This document shows positions 27,087 to 38,064 of a stretch of DNA of 64,000 nucleotides, piece after piece (the stretch's first letter is position 1; the number at the start of each line of letters is the position of its first letter). The stretch is from Mycobacterium sp. (GTDB taxonomy: Bacteria > Actinomycetota > Actinomycetes > Mycobacteriales > Mycobacteriaceae). The notes below the pieces were generated by a model. That model was not told the origin of the DNA. It saw only the letters and a list, made by a program, of their open reading frames with translations, and searched no databases. The translations under genes were made by a program, and so were the position numbers. The DNA lies in NCBI GenBank assembly GCA_003987775.1, contig RXJD01000024.1:49249-113248 (forward strand), written 5' to 3'.

Positions 27087-28477
27087 GTTCGCAACAGCTT
27101 CGCGACCGTCGCGCGGGCGCCGTCGCGGTGCAGCGAGTCCAGCGTCCACAGATAGGGCTCCACGAAGCGGGGTTCCTCGATCAGATTGCCGAAGATGGAC
27201 CTGTTGGCCAGAAACGCCGAAGCATCGGTGCGCTGCGAGCGGGCGATCGGAATCAGCGATTCCGCCCGCGGATCCACCACGTCGATCGGGCGGCCCTGCT
27301 CGTCGACCCCCTCGGCGTAGCGGGCCCAACTGGCGACGATGGCCGCGGACAACCGCACCGGGCCGCCGGAGCGCAGGTTGTCGCGGACCACCGGCAGCAG
27401 CCACTTGGGGATCCGGTCCGACGATTCGGCGCACAGGCGGGTGACCGTGTCGCGGACGTGGGCGTTGGCGAACCGGGGGAGCAGCCCATCCTTGAACTCC
27501 CGCAGCCCGGGCACCGGCGTGAGTGTCGGCATCGCCTCGCAATCCATATAACGCCAGAGGAATTCGGCGAACAGCGGGTCCTGGGCAGCGTCGTGCACCA
27601 AGCGATACCCGGCCAGATACGCGAAGTAACAGAGGCCTTGATGGCTGGCGTTGAGCAGCCGCAGCTTCATCGCTTCGTACGGGGACACGTCCTCGGCGAA
27701 CGTGACGCCGGCCCGGTCCAGGGGTGGTCGCCCGTCGGCGAAGTCGTCCTCGAGGGCCCACATGGCGAAGGGTTCGGTGATCACCGGCCAGGCGTCGTCG
27801 ACTCCGAATTCGGTTGTCAGGCTTTCGATCACGTCGGGGGTGGTGGCCGGTGTGATCCGGTCGACCATCGAATTCGGAAACTTGGTGTTCTCGTCCATCC
27901 ATTGTGCGAGTGCGGGATTGGACGTTTCGGCGTAGGAGGTGAACGCCTGCCGGGCGATGTGCCCGTTTCCGACGATGTTGTCGCAGGACACGATGGTGGG
28001 GGATTTCAGGCCGCGCAGGCGCCGCCGGTTCAGCGCCTCGGTCACCAGAGCGAAGACGGGACTCAGCGGTTCGTTGTATCCGCCTTCGGTGATGGTCAGC
28101 GTGATGATGCGTACGCCGGGATCGGCGAGCAGCTCGATCACCGACTCGGGATCATCTGGTGCATAACGGAAGTCGATGATGGAGCCGATGATTCGAGGTT
28201 CCCGGGTGCCGTCGGGATGTGCCAGGGTCAGGGTGTACAGATGATCCTGGTCGCGCAGCGCGTCGCGCATCCGGCGGTCGCGGGGCAGCACCCCGACCCC
28301 GCAGATTCCCCACTTTCGTGCGGTCCCCTGACTGAGCAGCCGGTCGACGTACATGGCCTGATGGGCGCGGTGGAAGCCGCCGACACCGAAATGCACGATG
28401 CCCACCTTGATCCGGCTGCGATCGTAGGTGGGTTTCGGAATCTGCAGCGCGCTCAGGTTCTGTGCGTTGAGTTTCAT
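27083..28477 (-). CDS. Mannitol/arabitol 2-dehydrogenase (long-chain polyol dehydrogenase)
   Basis: A 464-residue NAD-dependent polyol dehydrogenase, with the N-terminal dinucleotide segment [16 protein letters not shown] and the catalytic-helix region [15 protein letters not shown] 28477 overlaps the AraC stop by ATGA. Pairing with xylulokinase favours D-arabitol to D-xylulose, with mannitol to fructose as the alternative. No transporter is encoded nearby. Confidence 0.9.
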   Translation of the reverse strand: MKLNAQNLSALQIPKPTYDRSRIKVGIVHFGVGGFHRAHQAMYVDRLLSQGTARKWGICGVGVLPRDRRMRDALRDQDHLYTLTLAHPDGTREPRIIGSIIDFRYAPDDPESVIELLADPGVRIITLTITEGGYNEPLSPVFALVTEALNRRRLRGLKSPTIVSCDNIVGNGHIARQAFTSYAETSNPALAQWMDENTKFPNSMVDRITPATTPDVIESLTTEFGVDDAWPVITEPFAMWALEDDFADGRPPLDRAGVTFAEDVSPYEAMKLRLLNASHQGLCYFAYLAGYRLVHDAAQDPLFAEFLWRYMDCEAMPTLTPVPGLREFKDGLLPRFANAHVRDTVTRLCAESSDRIPKWLLPVVRDNLRSGGPVRLSAAIVASWARYAEGVDEQGRPIDVVDPRAESLIPIARSQRTDASAFLANRSIFGNLIEEPRFVEPYLWTLDSLHRDGARATVAKLLRT

Positions 28478-29307
28478 GCCGGAAACTCGCTGCCGTGGCG
28501 ACGGTAGGCGGACGGGGGCAGGCCCCACGCGCTTCGGAATGCCCGGGTGAACGAGCTGGCGCTGTCGAAGCCCACCCGGGTGGCGACCTGCAGCACGCTC
28601 AACTCCGAGTCGGCGAGCAGCGCCGCCGCCCGCATCAGGCGGGCTTGTTGCGTGTAGTCGCGCCAGGTCATCTGCAACTCGCGATGACACAATCGCCGCA
28701 ACGAACGTGACGACATGCCCGCAGCGGCGGCGGCGTCATCAATAGTAATGTCCGACAACGTATTCCGCGTGTGCTTCAACGCCAGGGCGAGTTGCGGATG
28801 AGTGGTCGTCGGGAGGCTGAACGGGCTCTGCGAAGCCAGCAGCTCGGCCAGTAACTCGGCGAAGCAGTGGAAGTACGCCTCGGCCACCGGGTCGGACGAA
28901 TCCCGGTTGATGGGCCACCGGCAGGAGTAGATGATCATCTGCCGGATCAGGGGCGAGACCATCACGATCCCGGCGCCCGGCCGGCTGGGCTGCAGGTGGA
29001 CCGGGTGCAGGAATATGGAGACCGAGCGCACCCGGGTGTCGATGGTGCTGATGTGTCCCAGCCCCGCTGGGATCCACGCGGCCTGCCGCTCGGACAACAC
29101 GTACGCGCCGGCATCGGTCTCCACTTCCAGGACGCCCTGCACCACGTACTCCAGCTGGTGCAGGTCGTGGGCGTGGCGCGCGGTCGTGACGCGCTCGCCC
29201 TCGTAGACGAACGCGCCGGCCCTGCAGGCGCCACCCTGCCGCATATCGATCAATACCGGAGTGTCCGCGCAGGACAAGACTGTGGCCGTCTGTGCAGAGA
29301 ATGTCAT
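28474..29307 (-). CDS. AraC-family transcriptional regulator
   Basis: A 277-residue regulator: N-terminal cupin sensing domain (residues 1-150; HAHDLHQLEYVVQGVLEVE) and C-terminal double helix-turn-helix (from about 180; SSRSLRRLCHRELQ and VATRVGFDSASSFTRAFRSAWG). First gene of the AraC-dehydrogenase-xylulokinase operon, so it likely controls its own operon in response to a polyol. The divergent methyltransferase starts only 27 bases away. Confidence 0.9.
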   Translation of the reverse strand: MTFSAQTATVLSCADTPVLIDMRQGGACRAGAFVYEGERVTTARHAHDLHQLEYVVQGVLEVETDAGAYVLSERQAAWIPAGLGHISTIDTRVRSVSIFLHPVHLQPSRPGAGIVMVSPLIRQMIIYSCRWPINRDSSDPVAEAYFHCFAELLAELLASQSPFSLPTTTHPQLALALKHTRNTLSDITIDDAAAAAGMSSRSLRRLCHRELQMTWRDYTQQARLMRAAALLADSELSVLQVATRVGFDSASSFTRAFRSAWGLPPSAYRRHGSEFPA

Positions 29308-29334
29308 GACTCTCCGATGGTACGACTGAGTGTC

Positions 29335-30015
29335 ATGTCAGCGCAGTCGTTTACGCCCGCCGCGGGAAACCCGAAGTACACCAGGTACTACGACGCCGTG
29401 ATCGCGCTGCTCACGCGCGAAGACCGGTGGCGATGCGCCGCCATCGCGCAGCTCGCACTGAAGCCGCGCGACACTGTCGTCGATATCGGCTGTGGCACAG
29501 GATCATTGGCGATAAGGATGAAGCAGCAGCAGCCGGACGCCCGAGTCGTCGGGGTGGACCCCGACCCCCAGGTGCTGGCGATAGCAGAAGCGAAGGTGCG
29601 CCGGGCCGGAGTCGAGGTCGAGTTCGTGCAGGCCATGGGTGACCGGGCCGTCGAGCGGATCGGACCCGGCATCGCCGACAAGGTGGTGTCCAGCCTGGTG
29701 TTGCATCAATGCCCGGTGCCGATGAAGACGGCGATCATCGCCACCATGTTCGCGCTGCTGCGGCCCGGCGGCGAACTCGTGATCGCCGACTTCGGGGTGC
29801 AGCGCGATGCACTGATGCGCCTGGGTTTCCGGATCGTGCAGTTCGCCGACGGCAAACAGGACACCCAACCCAACGCGGACGGAATCCTGCCGGGGTTGAT
29901 CGAGCGGGCCGGTTTCGCCGATGTCGCCGAAGTGTCGGCGACCAGGACTGTTTCCGGGTCCATCTCCCTGTACCGGGCAACGCGACCGGTTTCGGCGGAC
30001 CAGGCGAGCCGCTAA
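29335..30015 (+). CDS. Class I SAM-dependent methyltransferase
   Basis: A 226-residue methyltransferase with motif I VVDIGCGTGSLAI near residue 45, acidic strand-2 end VVGVDPDP and LRPGGELVIADFG after strand 5 (UbiE-like). Substrate not deducible. ATG 29335 chosen; ATG 29317, six codons earlier, is an alternative. Followed after nine bases by the lipoprotein gene. Confidence 0.85.
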   Translation: MSAQSFTPAAGNPKYTRYYDAVIALLTREDRWRCAAIAQLALKPRDTVVDIGCGTGSLAIRMKQQQPDARVVGVDPDPQVLAIAEAKVRRAGVEVEFVQAMGDRAVERIGPGIADKVVSSLVLHQCPVPMKTAIIATMFALLRPGGELVIADFGVQRDALMRLGFRIVQFADGKQDTQPNADGILPGLIERAGFADVAEVSATRTVSGSISLYRATRPVSADQASR

Positions 30016-30024
30016 TGTCAGACG

Positions 30025-31104
30025 ATGTACCTTGCGCGACCGGCAAAGGCGCTGGCGATCCTGTGTTCGGCGACCGTTCTGGTTGCCGGCTGCCACTCGA
30101 AACCACCGACCTCGAGTTCGGACGCGCCGCCCGGTGCCGGCTCCGCACCTCACAACACGCCGGTGCCGGCCGGGGTGCTGTTCAGCACGGCGGTGCCGTG
30201 GAACGTCGATGTCTCCGGCGCCGCAAAGTCAGGCCGCTCGGATGCGATCATTCATGCGCTGAGCGCGGCGGGCGGCTGGGGAACCGGAGGGCTGCAGGCG
30301 GATTTCTCCATCCCGGTGTTCTTCGCCGACGGTAACGCGCGCCGGATGCAGGTGGTCGGCACCGACGAATACTGCTACGACGGGCCGGATTGCGACTCCG
30401 TACCCGCCGAGATGCCGGTGCCGGCGAACGCCTACTTCGAAGGTTCGTCCAGTCTCAAGTGTGACACCAGCGGTGCCACTCAAGGCCAGGAAGACTGCCA
30501 TCTGCTGGTCGTCGACCGGGGCCGGCACACGCTCTATGAGATCTACCACGGTGGCCGGTCCGGGGAAGACCTTACGGCGCAAGGCTTTTTCACCTGGGAC
30601 CTCACCAGGGACTATCCCGATACCCTGCGCGGCGACCAGTGCACCAGTGCGGACGCGGCGGGTTTCCCGATCGCGGCCATGACCCCCACTGCCGACGAAG
30701 TCGCTTCCGGCGCAATAAATCACGCGATCCGCTTCATTCTCCCCAATGACCGGATGAAGGCCGGCGTCTACGTCCGGCCTGCTACCCATGCAGGCGGGCC
30801 GGCCAGCACCGACCCGAATGCGCCGCCCTACGGCGTGCGGTTCCGGTTGCGCGCCGGTTTCGACGAGTCACACTTCTCCGCCTCCGAGCGGGTGGTGATC
30901 GCCGCGCTCAAGAAGTACGGCATGCTGCTCGCCGACGGCGGTCAGGTGCCGCTCACTTTCGCCGACGATCGGACGAGCGGTAAGAAGTGGTCCGAATTGG
31001 GCATCACGGCACAGTCTTTCAACAACATCGGCGTGGAGGAGTTCGAAGTCGTCAACCTCGGCGCTGACGTCCCGCTCACCTACGACTGCATCCGCAACGA
31101 ATGA
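30025..31104 (+). CDS. Lipoprotein of unknown function
   Basis: A 359-residue protein with a type II signal peptide and lipobox LVAG-C23, followed by a Ser/Pro linker. The mature part has paired cysteines (EYCYDGPDC, LKCDTSG, EDCHLL, DQCTSAD) and a Thr/Asp-rich beta pattern. No family recognised. Likely anchored to the outer face of the cytoplasmic membrane. It converges on the methyltransferase gene downstream with a 6-base gap. Confidence 0.8.
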   Translation: MYLARPAKALAILCSATVLVAGCHSKPPTSSSDAPPGAGSAPHNTPVPAGVLFSTAVPWNVDVSGAAKSGRSDAIIHALSAAGGWGTGGLQADFSIPVFFADGNARRMQVVGTDEYCYDGPDCDSVPAEMPVPANAYFEGSSSLKCDTSGATQGQEDCHLLVVDRGRHTLYEIYHGGRSGEDLTAQGFFTWDLTRDYPDTLRGDQCTSADAAGFPIAAMTPTADEVASGAINHAIRFILPNDRMKAGVYVRPATHAGGPASTDPNAPPYGVRFRLRAGFDESHFSASERVVIAALKKYGMLLADGGQVPLTFADDRTSGKKWSELGITAQSFNNIGVEEFEVVNLGADVPLTYDCIRNE

Positions 31105-31110
31105 CCGGGG

Positions 31111-31995
31111 TCAGCCTTTGGCCAGGGTGAACTGCGCGACGTCGGTGTAGCCCTCGCGGAACAGGTCGGCGCACCCGGTCAGGTACTTCATGTACCGGTC
31201 GTAAACCTCTTGCGACTGAACGGCGATGGCCTCGTCGCGGTTGGCTTCCAGCGCGCTGGCCCAGATGTCGAGGGTACGAGCGTAGTGCGGGCGCAGCTGC
31301 TGCAACCGGTTGAGCGAGAAGCCCGCTCGCTCGGCGTGCTCCTGGACGGTCTTGGCGGCGGGGAGGTCTCCGCCCGGGAAGATCTCGTCCATGATGAACT
31401 TCATGAACCGCAGCTTGGTCATGGTGATCGGCAGCTCGCGTTCGGCGAACTCCTCCTCGCTGGGCTGGATGATGGTGTGCAGCAGCATCACACCGTCGGC
31501 GGGAAGCGCCTCGTAGGCCATCGCGAAGAAGTCGGTGTAGCGGTCACGCCCGAAATGCTCGAAGGCGCCGATGGATACGATCCGGTCAACTTTTTCGTCG
31601 AACTGTTCCCAGCCCTGCAGCAGCACGCGCTTGCTGCGCGGGCTGGGATGCTCGTCGAGCCGTCGCTGGGTGTGCGCTTGCTGGTTGCGGCTCAACGTCA
31701 GGCCAATCACGTTCACGTCGTACTGCTCGAGCGCGCGGATAATCGTCGTACCCCAGCCGCAACCGATGTCCAGCAGCGTCATGCCGGGTTCTAATCCGAG
31801 CTTGCCGAGTGAGAGGTCCACCTTGGCGATCTGCGCCTCTTCGAGCGACATATCTTCGCGCTCGAAATATGCGCAACTGTAGGTGCGCGTCGGGTCCAGG
31901 AAGATCTTGAAGAACTCGTCGGAGAGGTCGTAGTGCGCTTGGACGTCCTCGAAATATGGCTTCAAAGTATCGGATTCATTCTTGTTCTCAGGCAT
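31111..31995 (-). CDS. Cyclopropane-fatty-acyl/mycolic-acid methyltransferase (CMAS family)
   Basis: A 294-residue enzyme, the usual size of CmaA/MmaA/PcaA. SAM motif [11 protein letters not shown] near residue 72, the CMAS segments [10 protein letters not shown] and GLTLSRNQ, and the active-site segment [13 protein letters not shown] are all present. It modifies double bonds of mycolic acid precursors (cyclopropane or oxygenated methyl groups); which product cannot be told. ATG 31995 chosen because upstream frame lies in the MMPL gene's 3-prime flank. Confidence 0.92.
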   Translation of the reverse strand: MPENKNESDTLKPYFEDVQAHYDLSDEFFKIFLDPTRTYSCAYFEREDMSLEEAQIAKVDLSLGKLGLEPGMTLLDIGCGWGTTIIRALEQYDVNVIGLTLSRNQQAHTQRRLDEHPSPRSKRVLLQGWEQFDEKVDRIVSIGAFEHFGRDRYTDFFAMAYEALPADGVMLLHTIIQPSEEEFAERELPITMTKLRFMKFIMDEIFPGGDLPAAKTVQEHAERAGFSLNRLQQLRPHYARTLDIWASALEANRDEAIAVQSQEVYDRYMKYLTGCADLFREGYTDVAQFTLAKG

Positions 31996-32069
31996 TAGGG
32001 CAACTTTCGACTCGACTCCCCCGTCGAGCGTAGCGTCGCGTGATCCAAGCCCGATTGACCTAGACCATG

Positions 32070-35000
32070 CTAACCCTTCCGGGAGACCGCTGCGGACGCG
32101 CGGCCGGGAAGCGGCTCCCGCGACACGTGATGATGCATCGCGACGCGCGGTCCACGCCCGGAAACCGGGACGGTTCCGTCGTGTAGCCGAAGGATCCGGC
32201 CACCGATCTGGATGTAGGAGTCGGGCCGCCATATCACCTGTTCCCACGGGGTGATCCGGGTCCACCCGGGCTGCCCCGGCTCGCGGACGTACACGCCGTT
32301 GGTGGAGCCGCGGTCGACGACGATGACCTCGCCGCCGAGTGTGCAGACCTCCACGTGGGCCCGGGACAACAGGCCGGCCGGATCCTCCAGCGTCACCGGG
32401 CGCAGCCCGCGCTGCGCGGCGGCCGACCCGTGCGGGTCACGGCCGATGACGCAGTCGCGGTCGATCTCGAAACGGGAACCGTCTTCAAGGACGACCCACC
32501 GCTTGGGCTGCGGCGAAGCCACCGACGGCGCATACCCGGCCTGCGTCGGACGCAGGATGGCTCCGTCGCCCGGCACCGTGCCGTCGGCGATCCGGTACAC
32601 ACCGTTCGGCTGGACACCCGCGCGCGAGCGCTGCCCCAATCCGTCGACGGCGATGACGGCGGCCACCGCGGGCATCGGCACCGAGTAGTGCACCAGGCGA
32701 CCGCGGCCGTGCAGCAGCGTCCGGTCGTCGCCTTCGTCGAGCACGACGGTGATGCTGCCGCAGAGCAGGATTTCCAGGCCGGCGGACGTGGGCGTGACGA
32801 TGCCGACGTCGACCAGGGTGTGGGTCCAGGGCTGGCGGGAGAGCTTGGCGAAGGCGCTGACCAGCTTCTCCGGGTCGGTCCGCCGGACCATCTCGGAGAG
32901 GGCCGCCAATTGCTGCGCGGCGACGGAGGTTTCGGTGAGCGCCGTCCGCTCGCGGTGGGCCACCACGATGACGGTGCCGTTGACGTTGGCCACCAAGTGC
33001 GCACCGGGGATGACCTCGACCTCAGTCGATGGCACGGTCGACGGCCCGGCCGCGACGTGTTCCCCGGCCGCTTGGAGCGCGGCCGCGACGGCGAGGTCTT
33101 CGGCGGGCGCCGCTGCTACGGCTTCCGGGGCCTGCGCCGGGGTGTCCCCTGGGACGTGCGCCGGAGTGTCCTCTGGGGCCGGGGTTTCGCTGATGCCGAT
33201 GCGAGAGTGCAACCAGCGCAGCGGCCGCGGCGCCCACCAATTCAGGTCACCGGCAACCCGCAGGAATGCCGGCACGACGACGCCGCGGATGATCGTCGCG
33301 TCGATGACGACGGCCAGCGCCGTGCCGATGCCGAACATCTTCATGAACGACAGTCCGTTGGCGAACGAGATCAGGGTGATGGTCAGCAGCAGCGCGGCGC
33401 TGGTCACGATCCGGCCCACCCGGCCCAACCCGATGACGGTCGACGCGTCGTTCGACAAGCCCGAGTCGCGGGCCTCCTTGATCCGGCTGAGCAGGAAGAT
33501 CTCGTAGTCCACGGACAAGCTGAAGGCGATGGCGCAGAGCAGGACCACCATCGACGGGTTCAGCGGCGCCGGTGTGAATCCCAGCAGCCCCGCCAGGTGG
33601 CCGTCCTGGAAGACCCAGACCAGGACACCCAGCACCGCGCTGAGCACCAGCAGGTTCAGCAGCAGCGCCTTCACCGGCACCACCACGCTGCCCGTGAACA
33701 GGAACAGCAGAATGAAGGTGGCGACGGCAATCAAGCCAATGGCCAGGGGGAGCCGGTCGGCGATCGCGGCGCGGCTGTCGATCAGGGTGGCGGTCGGACC
33801 GCCGACCTCGACTCGGTGGCCGCTGATCTTCGCGCGGATGTCGCGCACCAGGTGCTGGGCCGTTTCCGAGTCGGCCTGTACCGACAGGTAGACGAACGCG
33901 TAGCCGGCTCCGGATGCGGCCGGCGCCGGTCCCACCGGCTGGCCGTGCTCGTACCGGCCGATGGGGCCGTTGACCAGGACGACGCCCTCCATCCGTGAAA
34001 CGTCGGCGGCGAGGCCGGCGAGCACTGCGGCGTCGTTGCGGGTGACCAGCGTGATCGCCTGGGAGGGATCCAGGGAGAAGTCGTGCTGCAGCGACTCGGC
34101 CACCAGACGGGCACTGGATTCGGTGGGCAGGGCGCGCTCGTCGGGGGTGGCGTACTGGGCGTGCAGGAAGGGGACTCCCAGCGCGAGCAACGCCGCGACC
34201 ACCGGCAACGCGTACAGCAGCGGGCGCCGGGTGACGACCTCGGCGAAACGCCGCCAGAACAGCGAGTCGGCCGACAGCGGCACCTTGCGGCGGATGACGG
34301 CCAGCGAGTCGACGCGCTTGCCGAGCAGGGTCAGCAGCGCCGGCAGCACCACAATCGCGCTGAACGCCGACAGCAGGACGGTGGCTGTGGCGGCCAGCCC
34401 GACCGACCGCAGGAAGTAGGTGGGGAACACCAGCAGGCTGGTCATCGCCAGCGTCACCGTCGCCGCACTGAACAGGATGGTCCGGCCGGCGGTGTTGACG
34501 GTGGCGATGATGGCCTGATGGTGCCCCTTGCCATTGGCACTTTCCTCCCGGAACCGGGACACCATCAGCAGGCCGAAGTCGATCGATAACCCGAGCCCGA
34601 ATGCGGTGGTGACGGTCAGGGCGTGCACGGACACGTCGGTGATCGTCGTCATGAGCAGCAGGACCGACAGGGTCGAGACGATCGAGACGACGCCGACCAC
34701 CACCGGCAGCGCCGCGGCGATGAGACCGCCGAACACGACCACCAGCACCGCGAGCGAGATGGGCACGGCGATGCTTTCGCTCGTCTTGAGGTCGTGCTTG
34801 ACCTTGTCCCGGATCTCCTGCTGCACGCCCAGCGCACCGCCGGCGCGCACGGTGATGTTCGGGTCGGTGGGCAGGTGGGCGATGATCCGCTTGGCCGTGT
34901 CCGCGGCCTCGTCCGCGGTTCCGCCGACGTGCACCAGGATCAGACCGGAGCGCCCGTCCTTGCTGCGCAGATCGCCGGCACCCTCGTCACCGAAGGCCCT

Positions 35001-35309
35001 GGTGACCTTTGCCTTGGGTTCGGAGGCGATGAGCCGCAGCACGCGGTCCCGTACCGGTGCCACATCGGGCGCCTCGACGGTGCCCTCGTGCGGAAGCAGC
35101 TGGATGACCAGGTTCGAAGTGGTGCCGAAATGCTGGTCCAGGAACTCCTCGGCCTGCGACGATTCCGCGGCCGGGTCGGTGTTACCGCCCGTCCCCAGCT
35201 TGTCGGACACCGAGCCGCCGAGCACGACGCTGATGCCGAGCAGAACCAGGACCGCCGCCAGCACCGCCTTCGGGCGCCGCACGGTAAAGGTGGCCAAGTG
35301 CCTCAACAT
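32070..35309 (-). CDS. MMPL/RND-family transporter with C-terminal FHA domain
   Basis: A 1079-residue protein. Residues 1-710 are the MMPL fold: two halves each with six membrane helices, a periplasmic loop after the first helix and the proton-relay segments [11 protein letters not shown] (near 246) and [11 protein letters not shown] (near 600). A Pro/Ala linker leads to a cytoplasmic region and a forkhead-associated domain at about 950-1055 with GRD, SRAHVEV and STNGVYV. FHA domains bind phosphothreonine, so activity may be under Ser/Thr kinase control. This domain is not part of ordinary MmpL proteins. Strong ribosome site (AAGG, GAGGG) before ATG 35309. No mmpS gene adjoins it. Confidence 0.88.
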   Translation of the reverse strand: MLRHLATFTVRRPKAVLAAVLVLLGISVVLGGSVSDKLGTGGNTDPAAESSQAEEFLDQHFGTTSNLVIQLLPHEGTVEAPDVAPVRDRVLRLIASEPKAKVTRAFGDEGAGDLRSKDGRSGLILVHVGGTADEAADTAKRIIAHLPTDPNITVRAGGALGVQQEIRDKVKHDLKTSESIAVPISLAVLVVVFGGLIAAALPVVVGVVSIVSTLSVLLLMTTITDVSVHALTVTTAFGLGLSIDFGLLMVSRFREESANGKGHHQAIIATVNTAGRTILFSAATVTLAMTSLLVFPTYFLRSVGLAATATVLLSAFSAIVVLPALLTLLGKRVDSLAVIRRKVPLSADSLFWRRFAEVVTRRPLLYALPVVAALLALGVPFLHAQYATPDERALPTESSARLVAESLQHDFSLDPSQAITLVTRNDAAVLAGLAADVSRMEGVVLVNGPIGRYEHGQPVGPAPAASGAGYAFVYLSVQADSETAQHLVRDIRAKISGHRVEVGGPTATLIDSRAAIADRLPLAIGLIAVATFILLFLFTGSVVVPVKALLLNLLVLSAVLGVLVWVFQDGHLAGLLGFTPAPLNPSMVVLLCAIAFSLSVDYEIFLLSRIKEARDSGLSNDASTVIGLGRVGRIVTSAALLLTITLISFANGLSFMKMFGIGTALAVVIDATIIRGVVVPAFLRVAGDLNWWAPRPLRWLHSRIGISETPAPEDTPAHVPGDTPAQAPEAVAAAPAEDLAVAAALQAAGEHVAAGPSTVPSTEVEVIPGAHLVANVNGTVIVVAHRERTALTETSVAAQQLAALSEMVRRTDPEKLVSAFAKLSRQPWTHTLVDVGIVTPTSAGLEILLCGSITVVLDEGDDRTLLHGRGRLVHYSVPMPAVAAVIAVDGLGQRSRAGVQPNGVYRIADGTVPGDGAILRPTQAGYAPSVASPQPKRWVVLEDGSRFEIDRDCVIGRDPHGSAAAQRGLRPVTLEDPAGLLSRAHVEVCTLGGEVIVVDRGSTNGVYVREPGQPGWTRITPWEQVIWRPDSYIQIGGRILRLHDGTVPVSGRGPRVAMHHHVSREPLPGRASAAVSRKG

Positions 35310-35381
35310 GTCCCTCGCCTTTCCCCTTGATGGCAGGAGTCTGTCGCGCCGGCCTTGGGGCTTTCTAAAGGTCCGCTGCTG

Positions 35382-36365
35382 TCAGTTGCGCGGCTCGCCG
35401 GCCAGCCAGAGGCGGACCAGGCAGCGTCGCGCGTCGGCCTCGGGTGCATCGACGAAGCTGCGGCGGTTGTGCAGCGTCGCGTGGTTGTCGGCGAAGAAGA
35501 CGTCCCCGGGGTTCAGGGTGAATTCGACGTGGTGAGCCGGGTCGTTCAGGGCCCGGTCCAGAGCGTCCAGTGCCTGGCGCTGGCGGTCGGTCATGGGCCG
35601 GCCGCTGCGGTAGTGGCCCAGTTCGATGTGCAGACGGTTGTACCGGATGCGGACACCCTCGCGGGTGTCGGTGAACACCGAGCCGTATGTGAACGGGTCT
35701 TCGCCCGGCTGGGTCTCGTGCGAGCGGTCGAAGCAGAATTCGCCGTAAAGTTCCTCCACCAGTTCGGGATTCGTCGCCAGCAGGGCGTTGTACGCGGTGT
35801 GGCCGCTGACCATCACCGACTCGCCCCCGGACGCCGCCTTGCGCAGGCACAGCAGGCCGAGCACGTCGGGCCGGCTGTCGGCGTAAGCGCAGGCTGAGTC
35901 GGTGTGAAAGATTAACTCCGAGTTGGTTTTAGAGCCACGTGCCTCGGCAACCGTCTGGCCGGTGTCCTGCACCAGGTAGACGCGGTCGCCCTGGCGGTTC
36001 TGCGGTTGCGGGCCGCCCAGATAGGTGCCCAGGCCCCAGTACAGCATCGAGGCTTCCTCGTCCGACCAGTCCTGCAGCGGCAGGCCGCGCAGCACGCAGA
36101 ACCCCGGACCCAGGCGCAGGCAGTGCCGGATCCCGCGGGCGATCTCCACCAGCTCGGGCTCCTGAAAGTCCGATGCCACAATGGTTTCCAGGCGCCGGCC
36201 GAGACGGCGCAGCCGGTCGCGGATGCGCAGGCAGGCCGCGGCGTGCTGCGGCTCGACGGCGATCATGTAGTCCCAGGCGTCCAAGCCGGCGTGATCCCAC
36301 ACCGTCGGTGCGGCGATCGGCCGCCGCCGGCTTACCTGCTGCTGTGTGCCATTCGATGTGAGCAT
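35382..36365 (-). CDS. TauD/TfdA-type Fe(II)/2-oxoglutarate oxygenase
   Basis: A 327-residue protein with the clavaminate-synthase-like fold: H-x-D in FHTDSACAYAD near residue 155, distal His in DNHATLHNRRSF and an Arg (RRCLVRLWLAGEP) for 2-oxoglutarate. The long N-terminal part (about 100 residues before the core) resembles oxygenases that hydroxylate free or carrier-bound amino acids, but no biosynthetic genes adjoin it. Convergence is on nothing; it lies downstream in the same direction as the gene scar. Confidence 0.85.
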   Translation of the reverse strand: MLTSNGTQQQVSRRRPIAAPTVWDHAGLDAWDYMIAVEPQHAAACLRIRDRLRRLGRRLETIVASDFQEPELVEIARGIRHCLRLGPGFCVLRGLPLQDWSDEEASMLYWGLGTYLGGPQPQNRQGDRVYLVQDTGQTVAEARGSKTNSELIFHTDSACAYADSRPDVLGLLCLRKAASGGESVMVSGHTAYNALLATNPELVEELYGEFCFDRSHETQPGEDPFTYGSVFTDTREGVRIRYNRLHIELGHYRSGRPMTDRQRQALDALDRALNDPAHHVEFTLNPGDVFFADNHATLHNRRSFVDAPEADARRCLVRLWLAGEPRN

Positions 36366-36439
36366 CTCTTCATCCCCTCTCGTCCGGCTGAGATGCGTTT
36401 CTATGAGTTTGGCGAGAGTCGCTTGAGAAATTCTTGGAG

Positions 36440-36820
36440 TTAGACGAGCCAGCTCGGCTGAGCGATCTGGAAGCGGTCAGCGGCGTAGCACTTCAGGGCA
36501 GCCGGACTGAAAATGACGTGCTGGCCGGCGGTGTGCAGATAGCGGAAGCACCGCTGAATGGGGTGAGTGGCATGCACCACGCCAGCACCCGTCAAGCCGA
36601 ACGCCGTGTCGACGGCGTCGCGTCCCGCGCGCATCGCCTGTTGTGCGGCGAGCTGAAAACGCGCGCGCTGCTGCACGGTTGGCGTGTCACCGGCGCATGC
36701 CGTATCCCAGAGAGCGCCGGCCTCGTCGAGGACAAATGCTCGCGCGGAACGGAGTTCTGCTTCCGCCCTTGCCAACTCGACCTGCGCGGCGGGGTCCTCA
36801 GCTATCGGGTGCGACGTCCC
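36440..36820 (-). pseudogene. Remnant of an acyl-CoA dehydrogenase/flavin monooxygenase C-terminus
   Basis: An open frame of about 125 codons shows only the C-terminal helical domain of an acyl-CoA dehydrogenase-type protein (HsaA/DszC-like): AEDPAAQVELARAEAELRSARAFV, GLTGAGVVHATHPIQRCFR and LHTAGQHVIFSPAALK. The N-terminal and middle domains, including the FAD site, are missing; the frame continues a few codons upstream into unrelated sequence. A broken gene, joined to the TetR fragment on the other strand. Confidence 0.75.
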
Positions 36821-36833
36821 GGCGCGCACCTTT

Positions 36834-37049
36834 GTCCGCGAGGTCGGTGAACTCGTCAAGTGCAATGCCACGCATCTGGCGTCGACCATGCCACGCAGTG
36901 CACCTGTCGAGTTGTTGGCGCGCGACGTGCTGTGGACATATCACGCGCCCGAACTCTATGAGCTGCTCGTGATCGAGCGGGGTTGGTCGGCAAGCCGCTA
37001 CGGCGAGTTCATCACCGGGGCGCTCACCGACGCCCTGATCAAGCGGTGA
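36834..37049 (+). pseudogene. Remnant of a TetR-family regulator C-terminus
   Basis: About 70 codons encode a typical TetR C-terminal effector-domain end (APVELLARDVLWTYHAPELY, LLVIERGWSASRYGEFITG). The helix-turn-helix domain is absent; upstream the frame turns into the antisense of the acyl-CoA dehydrogenase fragment. It overlaps the end of the AbrB-family gene by 11 bases. Confidence 0.65.
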
Positions 37050-38064
37050 CGGGGACCAGTTCGGGGCGCACCCGGGCCGCGGAGGTGCGATGCGGCGTGA
37101 AGCGGATGAACATCTTGGCCACGAACGGTGCGGCGACCAACATCAGCACCACCCGAATGACCTGGGACGCCATCACGAACGTCACGTTGGAGCCCGAACC
37201 TGCGGCGGTGCCGAGCACCGCGTAGACCCCACCGGGGCTGGTGGCCAGGTACCCGTCGAGCATGCTCAGGCCGGCCGAGTGGGCGAGCACCACGCCGAGG
37301 CCGGCCGCGGCGACATTCAGGACCATGATCAGGGCGAACGCGCCGGGCAGGATCCGGCGAATCGCCCGCATCGACTCCCGGTCCAGCGCCAGCACCGTCT
37401 GCAGCACGATCAACACGATTCCGGCCTGGAACAACAGCATCGGAACCGCGAGTCCCTTGGCCAGGCCGGCGAACTCCAGGCCGATGGTGATCACCATCGG
37501 GCCGATCAGCCCACCGCCGGGCAACCGCAGCCGGCGACCGGCCACCGCGCCGACCAGCACGATCGAGGCGATCAGCGGAAGCGTGACATACCAAGGCAGA
37601 GAACCGCTCTCGTTGACCTGTGCGGCGTGGGACGGAGTGCTGTGGTAGAACGCCGTGGCGACGACGGGCATGGCGGCCGTGATCAGGGCAACGCGCAGAT
37701 ATTGGACTGCCGCGACGACCCGGTCGTCTCCGCCGAGTTCGCGGGCGATGGCGACCAGTCCGGCTGAGCCTCCGGCCACCAGCGCGAGGCCGCCGGTCAG
37801 CGGCGTGATGTCGCGGTGCAGGCCGAGTAATGCACCGCCCGCGACGCTGAGGACCAGGGTGCTGACGGCGACCGCGACGACGATCGGCCAGTGCGAGCCC
37901 AGTGCGGCGAATGAGATGTCGCGCACCATCAGCCCGGTGTACACGCCGAGCACGCCCTGGGCGGCCAGGCCGATTCCCGGCACGGCTTTGGGCGCATACC
38001 GCGCCATCGACCAGGCGAAGGCCCCGCAGGCAATGGCCACGAAGAGAAGGTCAATCGGGTTCAT
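37039..38064 (-). CDS. AbrB-family (PF05145-like) integral membrane protein
   Basis: A 341-residue hydrophobic protein with about ten membrane helices arranged as two repeats; GGSAGLVAIARELGGDDR and YLATSPGGVYAVLGTAAGSG are the matching repeat signatures. The family is often mislabelled as AbrB regulator or ammonia monooxygenase; its transported substrate is unknown. It is not a DNA-binding protein. Confidence 0.85.
   Translation of the reverse strand: MNPIDLLFVAIACGAFAWSMARYAPKAVPGIGLAAQGVLGVYTGLMVRDISFAALGSHWPIVVAVAVSTLVLSVAGGALLGLHRDITPLTGGLALVAGGSAGLVAIARELGGDDRVVAAVQYLRVALITAAMPVVATAFYHSTPSHAAQVNESGSLPWYVTLPLIASIVLVGAVAGRRLRLPGGGLIGPMVITIGLEFAGLAKGLAVPMLLFQAGIVLIVLQTVLALDRESMRAIRRILPGAFALIMVLNVAAAGLGVVLAHSAGLSMLDGYLATSPGGVYAVLGTAAGSGSNVTFVMASQVIRVVLMLVAAPFVAKMFIRFTPHRTSAARVRPELVPVTA

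Noticed and set aside
27087-27902. N-terminal extension of the xylulokinase frame
   Set aside because: It overlaps the dehydrogenase gene; homology to FGGY kinases begins at GTG 27086.
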